Source: Brucella tritici (GTDB lineage: Bacteria > Pseudomonadota > Alphaproteobacteria > Rhizobiales > Rhizobiaceae). From it: a DNA stretch of 64,000 nucleotides. The stretch spans positions 62,001-126,000 of the forward strand of contig NZ_WBWA01000013.1 of the NCBI RefSeq assembly GCF_008932295.1. The letters run 5' to 3'. Of this stretch, positions 52,503-61,730 are shown piece after piece (the stretch's first letter is position 1; each line of letters begins with the position of its first letter). The position numbers and the translations under genes are program-made. A model generated the notes under the pieces. The model was not told the origin of the DNA. It was given only the letters and a program-made list of their open reading frames with translations, and ran no database searches.

Positions 52503-53050
52503 CGGTTTCTCCGAAGCGTTACGATATTCGAACCGCTCATATGTTCGGCAAGGCGATGTCTCGCCCGTGAAAGCCGCGACATGACGGTTCCGACAGGTAT
52601 GCCCAGCATTTCAGCCGCTTCGCCATAGCTGTAGCCTTCAACAACGATAAGCATCAGCACCGCGCGGTTATCTTCCGGCAGGGAGTTGATCGCCTCTTCA
52701 AGCTGCTGCAACTGGAACGGATCGGTTTCCGTCGCCGCGACACTGACATTTTCCGCAGCATCCAGCGTTTCATGTCGGGTCCGGGCGCGGCTTTTATAGC
52801 CATTGCGATAGAGGTTGGTCATCATCGTGAGTATCCACCCACGCAGATTAAGGCCACGCCACTGGCCGCGCCGCGACAGCGCCTTCGCCACGCAGTCCTG
52901 CAAAAGGTCCTCGCCTTCGGCATCGGACTTCGCAAGGCTGCGAGAATAGCGCCGCATCACCGGCAGGAGGGCCAGAAGCTGGCCCTCGAAACTTTCGGGA
53001 GCAGGATGGCTCACATCGGCCTCATGGCTTTGCGGCGTGCCAGACCCCAT
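52499..53050 (-). CDS. ECF RNA polymerase sigma factor
   Basis: A 183-residue sigma-70 family factor of the extracytoplasmic-function type. Region 2 is LPVMRRYSRSLAKSDAEGEDLLQDCVAKALSR with the -10 recognition part RGWILTMMTNLYRNGYKSR; region 4 is LPEDNRAVLMLIVVEGYSYGEAAEMLGIPVGTVMSRLSRARHRL. ATG 53050 with GGAG upstream is preferred; ATG 53071 would add seven residues and overlap the previous gene more. It is coupled to the anti-sigma gene. The small secreted protein upstream is a possible co-transcribed target. Confidence 0.9.
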   Translation of the reverse strand: MGSGTPQSHEADVSHPAPESFEGQLLALLPVMRRYSRSLAKSDAEGEDLLQDCVAKALSRRGQWRGLNLRGWILTMMTNLYRNGYKSRARTRHETLDAAENVSVAATETDPFQLQQLEEAINSLPEDNRAVLMLIVVEGYSYGEAAEMLGIPVGTVMSRLSRARHRLAEHMSGSNIVTLRRNR

Positions 53051-53402
53051 TAACGCCGTCTCCGGTGACATCGCCGGGCTTCTTGTCCTTCACCCAGTAA
53101 TAGAGCGGCATTCCGTCTTTTGCCCATTGCTCGCTGCCATCCTTGCGCTTGACCAGCGTATATGCGCCGGAAGCCTTTGCTCCCTTCATCGCCATGAAGG
53201 GCGGCCAGTTCTTGGCGCAAGTATCATAGCAGCTGGATTCGCCCTTGCTATCCTTGTCGAAAGTATAGAGCGTCATATCCTTGGCGCCTGCCAGAACCTG
53301 CCCCTTCGAGCTTTCCATCGTCTTGACGGATGGCGCGGCCAGCGCGGCTGACGCCGCCACGGCTGCAATTGTCAGTACGGACATAAAACCAAACGTTTTC
53401 AT
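53022..53402 (-). CDS. Small secreted protein with Yx(F/W)xxD repeats
   Basis: A 126-residue exported protein. The signal peptide ends near residue 23 (LAAPSVK). Two repeats of the COG4315 type carry the aromatic motif: YTFDKDSKGESSCYDTCAKNWPPF and YYWVKDKKPGDVTGDGVNGVWH. Two cysteines in the first repeat probably form a disulfide. Its 3' end overlaps the sigma factor gene by 29 bases on the same strand. The function of this family is unknown; an envelope stress role is suggested only by the neighbouring sigma/anti-sigma genes. Confidence 0.85.
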   Translation of the reverse strand: MKTFGFMSVLTIAAVAASAALAAPSVKTMESSKGQVLAGAKDMTLYTFDKDSKGESSCYDTCAKNWPPFMAMKGAKASGAYTLVKRKDGSEQWAKDGMPLYYWVKDKKPGDVTGDGVNGVWHAAKP

Positions 53403-53551
53403 GATCTGCCTCACGGGAGTTCCAATCGCGACATGCGATATGGAGGTAAGACAATCGGCCACCGCGATTTATTCCCGAAGCCGGAAATATTTTTCCGTTT
53501 CTGCCTTTGAGGTGCTCAAATCCCATTGATTAGCAGAAAGAAAACAATATA

Positions 53552-53584
53552 TGTATAGCTATACACATAATAGATAGCTATACA
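53552..53584. promoter_or_regulatory. Two palindromic boxes at the marR-efflux promoter
   Basis: TGTATAGCTATACA (53552-53565) is a perfect 14-base palindrome. TAGATAGCTATACA (53571-53584) is a second copy differing at two positions, and it touches the marR start codon. A likely promoter is TTGATT (53526-53531) with TATGTA (53550-53555), so a bound repressor would block transcription start. It is inferred to be the autoregulatory MarR operator. Confidence 0.7.
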
Positions 53585-54043
53585 ATGTCTCATTCAAAAC
53601 ATGATCTCGAAGCGGCTTTCACGATGGAGCTTTCCACAGCCGCACGCAAAATGCGCAACCTGTTCGATTCCCGCGTCCGGGAACGCGGGCTGACGCTGGC
53701 GCGTGCCCGTGTGCTCCTGCTTCTCGCCCAGCCGCGCGACTGGAACCAGCGCGAGCTGGCAGATGCTCTGGAAATCGAGCACCCTTCCGTGGTTCGCCTT
53801 CTGGATGGCCTTGAAAAGCAGGGCTTGATCTATCGTGCTGCGGTTGAAACCGACCGCCGCGCAAAACGTATCGAACTGACGGATGAAGCACAGGCACAGG
53901 TGCGTGAGTTGCAGGAAATCACCCGCGACATCCGTGCAGAGCTTTTGCAGAAATTTGATCAGAAGTCGCTCGAAACTGCCCTAACTGTTCTTCAGGAAAT
54001 CAGCCAGACGGTAGAAACGACGCTCGCGGGGAAAGACCGCTAG
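53585..54043 (+). CDS. MarR-family transcriptional regulator of efflux operon
   Basis: A 152-residue regulator. It has the helical dimerisation region AARKMRNLFDSRVRERGLTLARARVLLLL, the winged helix RELADALEIEHPSVVRLLDGLEKQGLIYRAAVETDRRAKRIELTDEA and a C-terminal helix. No ribosome site precedes ATG 53585, because the operator copy abuts it; initiation may be close to leaderless. It is the first gene of an operon with an MFS pump and an EmrA-type adaptor, and probably represses them until a toxic ligand binds. Confidence 0.9.
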   Translation: MSHSKHDLEAAFTMELSTAARKMRNLFDSRVRERGLTLARARVLLLLAQPRDWNQRELADALEIEHPSVVRLLDGLEKQGLIYRAAVETDRRAKRIELTDEAQAQVRELQEITRDIRAELLQKFDQKSLETALTVLQEISQTVETTLAGKDR

Positions 54044-54047
54044 AACA

Positions 54048-55703
54048 ATGTCGGAAGAAGATAAAGATCGGCAGGGACAGGAGACTTCCCAGGCAGGCCA
54101 GCAGCAGGCACCGGCGCAGGTGGCAACGCCAGCGGCGCCGCATATGCCGGTTTACATGTCGGCCATCTATATCGCCGCATCTGTCCTCATGTGGTCGACG
54201 CGTGGCCTCAGCATGTATTTCATCTCGGCCAATACACAGCAGATACAGGGGGCACTTGGCGCAACGCTGACGGAAACTTCATGGCTGATCGCGGCCTATA
54301 TGGCCCCTTATGCCAGCCTGACGATCCTTCTCGTCAAAATCCGCACGCAGTTCGGACTGCGCCGTTTTGCGGAAATCGCAATCGCCGTGTTCCTGATTTC
54401 TTCTCTGCTGCATCTGCTTGTCTACGACATCTGGTCGGCGATCCCGATCCGCTTTATTGCTGGCGCTGCTGCCGCACCTGTCTCCACCATCGGCTTCCTT
54501 TACATGCTCGAAGCCTTTCCGCCTGCCAAGAAAATGACGTGGGGTCTCAGCCTTGCGCTGACCTGTTCGGCTGCCGCCGGGCCGCTCGCCCGCGTCATCT
54601 CGCCGTTGCTGTTCGATATCGGCCAATGGCAACAACTCTATATGGTCGAGATCGGCTTGTCGCTCGCAGCCTTCGCCGTGGTCTATATTTTGCCAATGAC
54701 GCAGGCGCCGCGCGCAAAAGTGCTGCACTGGCTGGATTTCGTCGCTTACGGCCTGATTGCCATCGGCTTTGGGCTTCTCGCGGTGGTTCTGGTTCAGGGA
54801 AAGAACTACTGGTGGTTCGAAGCCCCCTGGATCGGCGTATGCCTTGCGATCTCAATCGCGGTCCTCGCCTGCGCTGCCGCCATCGAACTCAATCGCGAAC
54901 AGCCGCTGATGAACCTGCACTGGCTGTTCTCTCCGGAAATCCTGCGTTTCACGCTGATCCTCTTCATCTTCCGCATCGTGCTTGCCGAGCAGACGACCGG
55001 TGCGGTCGGCCTCTTTCAGGCATTCGGCCTACAGGATGGCCAGAGCCGCGGCCTTTATCTCGTCATCCTTGCCGCGTCGCTGGCAGGCGGCATTGCCTGC
55101 GGCATGTGGATGAAGCTTGAACGTGTATCGTTCATCTTCGGGTTGGCACTGATCTTCATAGCCGTTGGGGCCTTTCTCGACAGCCATGCGACAAACCTGA
55201 CCCGTCCGCACAACGCCTATCTCAGTCAGGGCCTGATTGCCTTTGGCGGCGCTCTGTTCCTGCCCCCGGCCATGCTTGCAGGCATCACCAAGGCGCTGAA
55301 ACAAGGACCGACCTACATGACGAGTTTCATCGTCATCTTCCTGTTCACACAGAACATTGGCGGTCTTATCGGCTCGGCCGTGTTCAGCACATTCATCGCG
55401 ATCCGCGAAAAATACCATTCCGCCTATCTGGTGGAACAACTGGTCATGTCCAATCCTGTGGTCGCCCAACGCGTTCAGGCGCTCTCCGGCACCTATGCAA
55501 AGGTTCTGGCTGACCAGGGACTAACGAAGGCCGAAGGGCTGGCGCTTCTCGGACAACAGGTCACCAAGGAAGCGACGGTGCTGTCCTATAACGATGCTTT
55601 TCTAGCAATCTCCGTCATCGCAAGCCTCTCGCTCGTTTGCCTGATCGCCTATCGCTTCTATGAAAACATGCACACCCACCATAACGCTACGGTGGCTGGT
55701 TAA
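54048..55703 (+). CDS. MFS drug efflux transporter (DHA2/EmrB-like)
   Basis: A 551-residue membrane protein with about 14 helices, the size of DHA2 pumps. An N-terminal Gln/Ala-rich tail (residues 1-35) precedes helix 1 (YMSAIYIAASVLMWSTRGLSMYF), then LGATLTETSWLIAAYMAPYA, which is the EmrB-like loop, and KIRTQFGLRRFAEIAI. It starts 4 bases after marR. With the HlyD/EmrA-like protein it would form a pump across both membranes, needing a TolC-type channel encoded elsewhere. Confidence 0.88.
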   Translation: MSEEDKDRQGQETSQAGQQQAPAQVATPAAPHMPVYMSAIYIAASVLMWSTRGLSMYFISANTQQIQGALGATLTETSWLIAAYMAPYASLTILLVKIRTQFGLRRFAEIAIAVFLISSLLHLLVYDIWSAIPIRFIAGAAAAPVSTIGFLYMLEAFPPAKKMTWGLSLALTCSAAAGPLARVISPLLFDIGQWQQLYMVEIGLSLAAFAVVYILPMTQAPRAKVLHWLDFVAYGLIAIGFGLLAVVLVQGKNYWWFEAPWIGVCLAISIAVLACAAAIELNREQPLMNLHWLFSPEILRFTLILFIFRIVLAEQTTGAVGLFQAFGLQDGQSRGLYLVILAASLAGGIACGMWMKLERVSFIFGLALIFIAVGAFLDSHATNLTRPHNAYLSQGLIAFGGALFLPPAMLAGITKALKQGPTYMTSFIVIFLFTQNIGGLIGSAVFSTFIAIREKYHSAYLVEQLVMSNPVVAQRVQALSGTYAKVLADQGLTKAEGLALLGQQVTKEATVLSYNDAFLAISVIASLSLVCLIAYRFYENMHTHHNATVAG

Positions 55704-55721
55704 ATCGACGAGTATTTGAAA

Positions 55722-56774
55722 ATGTCAGTTGGAAAACAGTATATTCGCGGCGGCCTCGCTCTCATCATCGGCCTTGCAGGCGTTCTGATGGTGCTGTGGG
55801 CGTGGCAGTTGCCGCCTTTCAAACACACCGTCGAGACAACCGATAACGCCTATGTCCGCGGACAGGTGACAGTTATCAGCCCGCAGGTCGCCGGCTATGT
55901 CACAAAGGTCAATGCCAACGACTATCAAACCGTAAAACAGGGTGACCTCCTGTTTGAGATCGACAGCCGCAGCTATCAGCAGAAGCTGGATCAGGCACTG
56001 GCCGCCCTCAATAGCAAGAAGGCAGCTCTGGCCAATTCAGAACAGAGCCAGCGTTCGGCTGAAGCGACAATCCAGTCACGGCAGGCGCAGATTTCCGGCG
56101 CCAAGGCAGCACTTGAGGTTGCCGAAGCCAATGCAAAGCGCGTCGAGGCCTTGCTGCCACGTGGCGTGACCACGCAAAGTTCTGCCGATACGGCACATGG
56201 CACGCTGCTTCAGGCACAGGCCTCCGTCGAGGAAGCGCAGGCCGCACTTGCCGTCGCACAACAGGACCTGCAATCCATCATCGTCAATCGCGACAGTCTT
56301 AATGCCGATATCGCCAATGCGGAAGCAACCGTTGAACTGGCGCGGATCGACCTGCAGAACACTCATATCATCGCCCCGCGTGACGGCACGCTCGGCGAAG
56401 TGGGCGTGCGTCTCGGTCAATATGTAACAGCGGGAACGCAGCTCGTCTCCGTCGTGCCAAAGACCAAATGGGTAATGGCTAATTTCAAGGAAACACAGCT
56501 CTACGGCATGAAGGTCGGCCAGCCGGTCACGTTCACCGTCGATGCGCTACGTCATGCCGAGCTGAAGGGGCACATCGAAGCCTTCGCGCCTGCTGCCGGT
56601 TCTGAATTCAGCGTCATCAAATCCGACAACGCGACCGGCAACTTCACCAAGATCACGCAGCGCCTTTCCGTTCGCATCGCCATTGATGAAGATCAGCCGG
56701 ATGCGGCACATCTGGCGCCCGGCATGTCGGTCGTCGTCCGTGTCGACACCAATGCAGAGCCAGTTGCAAACTAG
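55722..56774 (+). CDS. HlyD-family efflux adaptor (EmrA-like)
   Basis: A 350-residue membrane-fusion protein with one N-terminal helix (GGLALIIGLAGVLMVLWAWQL), a lipoyl half (TTDNAYVRGQVTVISPQVAGYVTKV), a coiled-coil hairpin (about residues 90-190) and the closing half IIAPRDGTLGEVGVRLGQYV, with the barrel ending in LAPGMSVVVRVDT. The order is that of EmrA. ATG 55722 is preferred to TTG 55716. It partners the MFS pump in export of hydrophobic toxins. Its end overlaps the convergent PIG-L gene by four bases. Confidence 0.9.
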   Translation: MSVGKQYIRGGLALIIGLAGVLMVLWAWQLPPFKHTVETTDNAYVRGQVTVISPQVAGYVTKVNANDYQTVKQGDLLFEIDSRSYQQKLDQALAALNSKKAALANSEQSQRSAEATIQSRQAQISGAKAALEVAEANAKRVEALLPRGVTTQSSADTAHGTLLQAQASVEEAQAALAVAQQDLQSIIVNRDSLNADIANAEATVELARIDLQNTHIIAPRDGTLGEVGVRLGQYVTAGTQLVSVVPKTKWVMANFKETQLYGMKVGQPVTFTVDALRHAELKGHIEAFAPAAGSEFSVIKSDNATGNFTKITQRLSVRIAIDEDQPDAAHLAPGMSVVVRVDTNAEPVAN

Positions 56775-57427
56775 AACAACCGCAGTTTTCTAGCATGGAA
56801 AGCTTCGGCGTAAGTTTCAGGCGCGCGGCATTCCATGCCGCGTAGCCGGGCGAGCCCGCGAAAAGTTTCCGGATCGAACCAGTCCTTCGAGCGCTGCGTG
56901 CCGAAGTGCTTCATCAACAATTCGATCTTGCGATCCATGATCACAGCCGGTAGCGCCGAATAAGCATTGGGCTGACCCAGATCGCCATCCCATTTCGGAA
57001 TTTCATATTCAAGGATCACCTGATCGCGAAACAGGTTCCATGTTAGTTCGTTGACGGTGCGGTGATCCTGATGAGCATCACCGTGGCGATGGGTGAAGAC
57101 CATGTCCGGCTGCCTGCGTCCGCGCTGTTCGATCAGCCATTGCTTGATCTCGCGGCTTTGCGCCGGGAAATAGCTATCCTCGAAAGAGGCAAGATGGATG
57201 TTGAAACTGTCTATCCCGCGCAGAAAATCGCGTGCGGAAGCCTCTGCCTCCGCGCGCCTTGTCTCGCTCCCTGACAGAACACACCATTCGACATGCAGCG
57301 GCGTGCCGCTCTCGATCAGGCTGAGAAGCGTGCCGCCGCAACCGATTTCGATATCGTCGGAATGTGCGCCCAGACAAAGCAGTTGCAGCGGGCGGCTCTG
57401 ATTTGCGAGCGAGCGCAGATCGATCAT
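56771..57427 (-). CDS. PIG-L family deacetylase
   Basis: A 218-residue zinc-dependent deacetylase of the GlcNAc-PI/LmbE family. The metal site is clear: LCLGAHSDDIEIGCGG (the A-H-x-D-D motif near residue 21) and THRHGDAHQDHRTVNE (the H-x2-H pair near residue 113). It is the third gene of the leftward operon, overlapping the cytidylyltransferase gene by ATGA. It probably deacetylates an N-acetylated sugar, perhaps as part of making an amino or formamido sugar for the surface glycan. Confidence 0.9.
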   Translation of the reverse strand: MIDLRSLANQSRPLQLLCLGAHSDDIEIGCGGTLLSLIESGTPLHVEWCVLSGSETRRAEAEASARDFLRGIDSFNIHLASFEDSYFPAQSREIKQWLIEQRGRRQPDMVFTHRHGDAHQDHRTVNELTWNLFRDQVILEYEIPKWDGDLGQPNAYSALPAVIMDRKIELLMKHFGTQRSKDWFDPETFRGLARLRGMECRAPETYAEAFHARKLRLF

Positions 57428-58242
57428 AGTGCTATCGCGACATTGGTAGCGCGTCGTTCGGCCTCTTCCGCCTTGTGCCTCTTCCAGGGCATGTCGCCCT
57501 TCTCCACCATATCCTCAAGCGTCTGCCAGTCGCGCAGCGTATCCATGGAGCGCCAGAAGCCCTCATATTTATAGGCCATGAGCTGGTTTTCAGCGATCAA
57601 TCGCCCAAAGGGCTCAAGCACCAGTTCCTCGCCTTCGCGCATATAGTCGAAGATTTCCTTGCGGAAGAGGAAGTAACCGCCATTGATCCAGATATCGGAG
57701 GTGTTCGAGGTCCGGAAAGCCCGCACGTCGCCGCCTTCGGCAATATCTGCAAGGTGATAGGTCAGCGGCGGACGGACGGCGAGGAAACAGGCAATCTTAC
57801 CGCTGGCACGGAAACGTTCCGTCATGTCGTCGAGGTCGACATCGCTGAGACCATCGCTGTAATTGGCAAGGAATATCTCCTCGTTCGCTACATGCGACCG
57901 CGCACTCCAGAGCCTCTCGCCGATATTGCGCCAGATCCCCGTATCGAGCAGCGTCACGCTCCAGTCACGATCCACTTCCTCAAGCAGTTGCACATTGCGC
58001 CCGCCATCGGAAACCACACAGTCCGCGAAGGTCTGCGGGCGGATCGTCAGGAAAAAATCCTTCACGACATTGGCCTTGTAGCCCAGGCACAGGACGAAGT
58101 CGTTGTGCCCGTAGTCGCTGTAATATTCCATGACGTGATGCAGGATCGGCTGATGGCCGAGCGGGATCATCGGCTTCGGGATATTTTCCGAATATTCGCG
58201 GATTCTGGTTCCAAGACCGCCGCAGAACAAAACGACTTTCAT
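57424..58242 (-). CDS. rfbF: Glucose-1-phosphate cytidylyltransferase
   Basis: A 272-residue nucleotidyltransferase making CDP-glucose from CTP and glucose 1-phosphate. The signature loop is FCGGLGTRIREYSENIPKPMIPLG, followed by DFVLCLGYKANVVKDFFL and a long insertion NYSDGLSDVDLDDMTERF containing the metal-binding aspartates, which matches RfbF. It lies 3 bases after the methyltransferase gene. CDP-glucose normally feeds a 4,6-dehydratase (RfbG), which is absent from this window. Confidence 0.9.
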   Translation of the reverse strand: MKVVLFCGGLGTRIREYSENIPKPMIPLGHQPILHHVMEYYSDYGHNDFVLCLGYKANVVKDFFLTIRPQTFADCVVSDGGRNVQLLEEVDRDWSVTLLDTGIWRNIGERLWSARSHVANEEIFLANYSDGLSDVDLDDMTERFRASGKIACFLAVRPPLTYHLADIAEGGDVRAFRTSNTSDIWINGGYFLFRKEIFDYMREGEELVLEPFGRLIAENQLMAYKYEGFWRSMDTLRDWQTLEDMVEKGDMPWKRHKAEEAERRATNVAIAL

Positions 58243-58245
58243 GAC

Positions 58246-59547
58246 TTACCGCTCCTCTGTGAGTAGTGCCGGGTCAATCAACGTGACGTGTGGGATGGGA
58301 ATGATGAACTTCGCGCCCCATTCGACCACGTGCTGCATCTGCCGGATGATCTCGTCCTTGAAGTTCCACGGCAGAATGAGGATGTAATCGGGCCGGTATT
58401 TGTCGATTGCCGACACATCGTAGATCGGAATGTGCATGCCCGGCGTGAAACGTCCGTGCTTGTAAGGATTGCGATCGACCGTGAAATCCAGAAAATCTGT
58501 GCCGATGCCGCAATAGTTCAAAAGTGTATTGCCCTTTCCGGGCGCGCCGTAACCGCAGATGCGTTTTCCCGCATTCTTGGCTGCGATCAGGAAGGACAGG
58601 AGATCGCGCTTGGTGCGCCGCGTCTTTTCAGCGAACTGCTCATAGGTCGAAATCTCGTTGAGGCCGAAACTCTCTTCGCGCTTCAGAAGCGCTGCCACAC
58701 GCGGCCCCGCCTTCCGCTTGCTGCTGTTATGCGCAAGATACACGCGCAGCGAACCGCCATGGGTTGGCAGTTCCTCCACGTCGATGACCTTGAGGTGATG
58801 ACGGTGCGCCATATACCGGATCGTCAGCAACGAGAAATACGAGAAATGCTCGTGATAGATCGTGTCGAACTGGTTCTGCTCGATCAGATTGGCGAGATGC
58901 GGAAACTCCAGCGTGATGACGCCCTCCGGCTTCAACAGCAGTTGCAGCCCCCGCACAAAGTCATTGAGATCAGGAACTTGCGCCAGAACGTTGTTACCGA
59001 TCAGGAGGTCGGCCTTGCGTCCTGCGCCGACCAGTTCGGCGGCAAGTGTTGAGCCGAAGAAATCCACCCGCGTCGGCACGCCCTTGGCAATTGCAGTCTC
59101 GGCCACATTGGCCGCCGGTTCGATGCCGAGGATCGGGATGCCCTTCGGCAGGAAATGCTGCAACAGGTAGCCGTCATTGCTGGCGATCTCGACCACGAAG
59201 CTGTTTTCATTCAACCCCAGCCGCTCGGTTATCTCGTCGCAATAGGTTTTCGCATGGCTGACCCAGCTCGTGGCGAAGGACGAGAAATAGGCATATTCGG
59301 TGAAAATCTCAGCCGGTGAGAAATACTCCTTCAACTGCACCAGATAACAATGGTCGCAAACGAGCGCATAGAGCGGATAATAGGGCTCCATCCGGTCGAG
59401 GCGATCCGCCGTGATAAAGCTCTCGCAAGGCGGCGACATCCCAAGATCAACGAAAGTATGTTTGAGTAGTTTACCGCACAGGCGACAGCCGGTCTGCTCT
59501 TGCGCCATGCTCGTGCTCCGCGAAATATCCGCCGTCTGGATGGTCAT
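58246..59547 (-). CDS. C-methyltransferase family protein (NovU/TylCIII-like)
   Basis: A 433-residue SAM-dependent methyltransferase in three parts. The N-terminal zinc domain has CRLCG and CDHCYLV cysteine pairs; the central Rossmann domain has VVEIASNDGYLLQHFLPKG as SAM motif I; the C-terminal domain has ICGYGAPGKGNTLLNYCGI, the typical Methyltransf_14 turn. Relatives place a C-methyl branch at C-3 of a 4-keto-6-deoxysugar nucleotide. GAGGAA precedes ATG 59547. It leads the operon with rfbF and the PIG-L gene, which supports a branched-sugar pathway. Confidence 0.9.
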   Translation of the reverse strand: MTIQTADISRSTSMAQEQTGCRLCGKLLKHTFVDLGMSPPCESFITADRLDRMEPYYPLYALVCDHCYLVQLKEYFSPAEIFTEYAYFSSFATSWVSHAKTYCDEITERLGLNENSFVVEIASNDGYLLQHFLPKGIPILGIEPAANVAETAIAKGVPTRVDFFGSTLAAELVGAGRKADLLIGNNVLAQVPDLNDFVRGLQLLLKPEGVITLEFPHLANLIEQNQFDTIYHEHFSYFSLLTIRYMAHRHHLKVIDVEELPTHGGSLRVYLAHNSSKRKAGPRVAALLKREESFGLNEISTYEQFAEKTRRTKRDLLSFLIAAKNAGKRICGYGAPGKGNTLLNYCGIGTDFLDFTVDRNPYKHGRFTPGMHIPIYDVSAIDKYRPDYILILPWNFKDEIIRQMQHVVEWGAKFIIPIPHVTLIDPALLTEER

Positions 59548-59886
59548 ACGTCATTCCTCGCCTCATCGAACCTTTTGGGCAGGTCCGTTATGGGTTGATA
59601 GAGTTGAACTCCGATCCGCGTCGGATAACCAAAACTACTAAGCGGCCTAAAAATTGCCGAGACTGTCATCGGGAGCGAGCCGTACATACGATCGGGCGCA
59701 ACATTCACCGGATGACCTATGAGGAGTAGGCCCGCGATCTTCACCCAATGGCGGCGGGGGTGTAGGCGCCTACCGCATTCGGACGGGTTGGCATCATCCG
59801 GAAGGCTATTCAGATGCATCGAAGAAGGTTCTATCGCCCGATATTCCCGCTGTCAGAATGCGCATATATGGCAAACGGGGCAAAGC
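59548..59886. other. 339-base divergent intergenic region
   Basis: This segment separates the methyltransferase operon from the epimerase gene. I see no gene or strong hairpin. It should hold both promoters. A frame extending the epimerase gene upstream to 59719 exists but looks like chance, with a Trp/Arg-rich translation. Confidence 0.4.
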
Positions 59887-60411
59887 ATGCGTTTCACTTC
59901 GCTCAATATCGACGGCGCCTGGTCTATCGAGCCTGAAAGGCTTGAAGACGAACGCGGCTGGTTCGCGCGGGTCTATTGCGAAGCTGCGTTCACGGAACGG
60001 CAGATGGAAACGCATTTCCCGCAGCACAGTCTGTCTTTCTCACGCGAGGAAGGAACGCTGCGCGGTCTGCATTATCAAAACGAGCCGCATTCGGAGACCA
60101 AGCTTGTCACCTGCCTGCAAGGCGTCATCTGGGATGTTCTGGTCGATCTGCGCCCGCATTCGCCGACCTATCGACGCTGGACCGGCGTGGAACTGTCCGC
60201 TGAAAACGGCATGCAGCTTTATATCCCGGAAGGCTGCGCACACGGCTTCCAGACCCTGACACCTGACGTCCTCGTGCGCTACATGATCTCGAAGCCCTAT
60301 GCGCCTAATTATGCAACGGGTTTACGCTATGATGATCCGTCGCTCGGGATACCCTGGCCAAACAGGCCGAGCGTCATTTCCGACAAGGATCTGGCCTGGC
60401 CGCTGCTTTAG
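59887..60411 (+). CDS. dTDP-4-dehydrorhamnose 3,5-epimerase family protein
   Basis: A 174-residue cupin of the RfbC/RmlC family. It has the active-site strand GTLRGLHYQNEPHSETKLVTCLQG with the catalytic histidine, DVLVDLRPHSPTYRRW, IPEGCAHGFQTL and the substrate-loop tyrosine near YAPNYATGLRYDDPSLGI. Its length is near the family norm (175-190). It would epimerise a 4-keto-6-deoxysugar nucleotide, and next to rfbF and the C-methyltransferase the substrate may be a CDP-sugar. It ends in a 4-base convergent overlap (TTAG) with the DUF4910 gene. Confidence 0.88.
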   Translation: MRFTSLNIDGAWSIEPERLEDERGWFARVYCEAAFTERQMETHFPQHSLSFSREEGTLRGLHYQNEPHSETKLVTCLQGVIWDVLVDLRPHSPTYRRWTGVELSAENGMQLYIPEGCAHGFQTLTPDVLVRYMISKPYAPNYATGLRYDDPSLGIPWPNRPSVISDKDLAWPLL

Positions 60412-61730
60412 CTTTCCACCAGTAACCCTGCCTCGCGAAGCCGGTCAGCGGCATCGGCAAGGGTTGCGAAGGGCAGTTTCGCCCGTTCAGCCATATCGAG
60501 GATGGAATGCTCGCCATCCGCCAGATTAAGCACCCATAACAATGCCATTGCGTTTTGTGCCGAGCGGCTGTCGCCGCCCATGTTTCCATAAAGGCCACGC
60601 CGCCCAAGCTGCGGTTCTCCCTTTGGCGACGTGTTCAGCGGACACCAGTTTCGTTCCGCAATTTCAATAGCCTGCAAGACCATGTTGAACGATTGCTCCA
60701 GATAATCCGGCTTGATGAAATCGAGATTATCGGCCGATGTATGATATTCTGGAAAGGTGCCATAGAGACTGCGCTGGAACATGCCGACCGGCAGATCGAA
60801 TCCCGGCGAACAGAACTGGCGCTCGTCATAGCCGTAGGGCCAGAAATCATGCGTCGTCGCATCGGTGCGCTCACCAAGTACAAGGCCCATGATCCGATCA
60901 ATCTCCGCATCACCGCGACGGCTGCGCTTGTAATTGGGCCCGCCAGCATCGCCAACGCAGGACAGGACCAGCCCGTGCCGGACCAGCCCCAGATCCACCT
61001 CGTTCTGTTGCAGCCAGGCGAGAGCGCCGAAAGTCGCCGGACCGAAAAGCAGCCGATAAGTCAGGCGCGTGCGTCGTGATTGCAGCACTTCGCCAAGACG
61101 CGCCAGCAGCGCCAGTCCGGAACAATTGTCATTGGCCAGCGACGGATGGCAGAGATGGGCCGACAGGACGAACGTCTCGTCGGTTTCTCCCCGGTGAATG
61201 AACTCACCAAAGGTCAGAAAACCATCGCGGCGCTCTGCATCGATCACGACGTCATAGTCGCCGTCCTGCATCGACAGGAACTCGTTATGTGTCATGCAGA
61301 AGCCCCATGCTTCCGCATGGTAGCAGGTGCGATAGGGAATGAGGTCCGGCTGATCGGGCAGCGTATGAATATGCTCTTTCAGCGCGCTGAGCGGCATTCG
61401 CGCCCGCACAGGCACACTGAAATTCACCACATGCAGATTGTGCCGGGCAAAATCGACGACACGATCGCCGTTCATGTCCGCGATATAGGCCTCACAAATG
61501 ATCCACTCCTGCGGCGCTTTCCAGTCGTAAAGCGGTGTACCGGTCGGAATCTGATGGACCGCCAGCGGCAAATGTTCCCCGATGATGGCAAGCGTTTCGC
61601 GCACGCCATCACCGGCGAGACTGCGGCAAACTGGATAAAGCCGAGCAGCAAGATCGTAGATGGCCATCCCGTTCGACAACGGCGGAATGGCAATTTCAAC
61701 GCCCCTGTGCCCGGCCCCCGTATCCATCAC
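60408..61730 (-). CDS. DUF4910 aminopeptidase-like protein
   Basis: A 440-residue protein of the DUF4910/M28-like group. The metal-ligand pattern is conserved: [26 protein letters not shown] (His and Asp ligands near residues 193-205) and [14 protein letters not shown] (His near residue 330), with an acidic residue pair between. A winged-helix tail (residues 385-440) is typical. It overlaps the SDR gene by ATGA. Members occur in LPS and capsule loci; they may act on aminoacyl or acyl groups of a sugar rather than on peptides. No substrate is known. Confidence 0.82.
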   Translation of the reverse strand: MMDTGAGHRGVEIAIPPLSNGMAIYDLAARLYPVCRSLAGDGVRETLAIIGEHLPLAVHQIPTGTPLYDWKAPQEWIICEAYIADMNGDRVVDFARHNLHVVNFSVPVRARMPLSALKEHIHTLPDQPDLIPYRTCYHAEAWGFCMTHNEFLSMQDGDYDVVIDAERRDGFLTFGEFIHRGETDETFVLSAHLCHPSLANDNCSGLALLARLGEVLQSRRTRLTYRLLFGPATFGALAWLQQNEVDLGLVRHGLVLSCVGDAGGPNYKRSRRGDAEIDRIMGLVLGERTDATTHDFWPYGYDERQFCSPGFDLPVGMFQRSLYGTFPEYHTSADNLDFIKPDYLEQSFNMVLQAIEIAERNWCPLNTSPKGEPQLGRRGLYGNMGGDSRSAQNAMALLWVLNLADGEHSILDMAERAKLPFATLADAADRLREAGLLVES

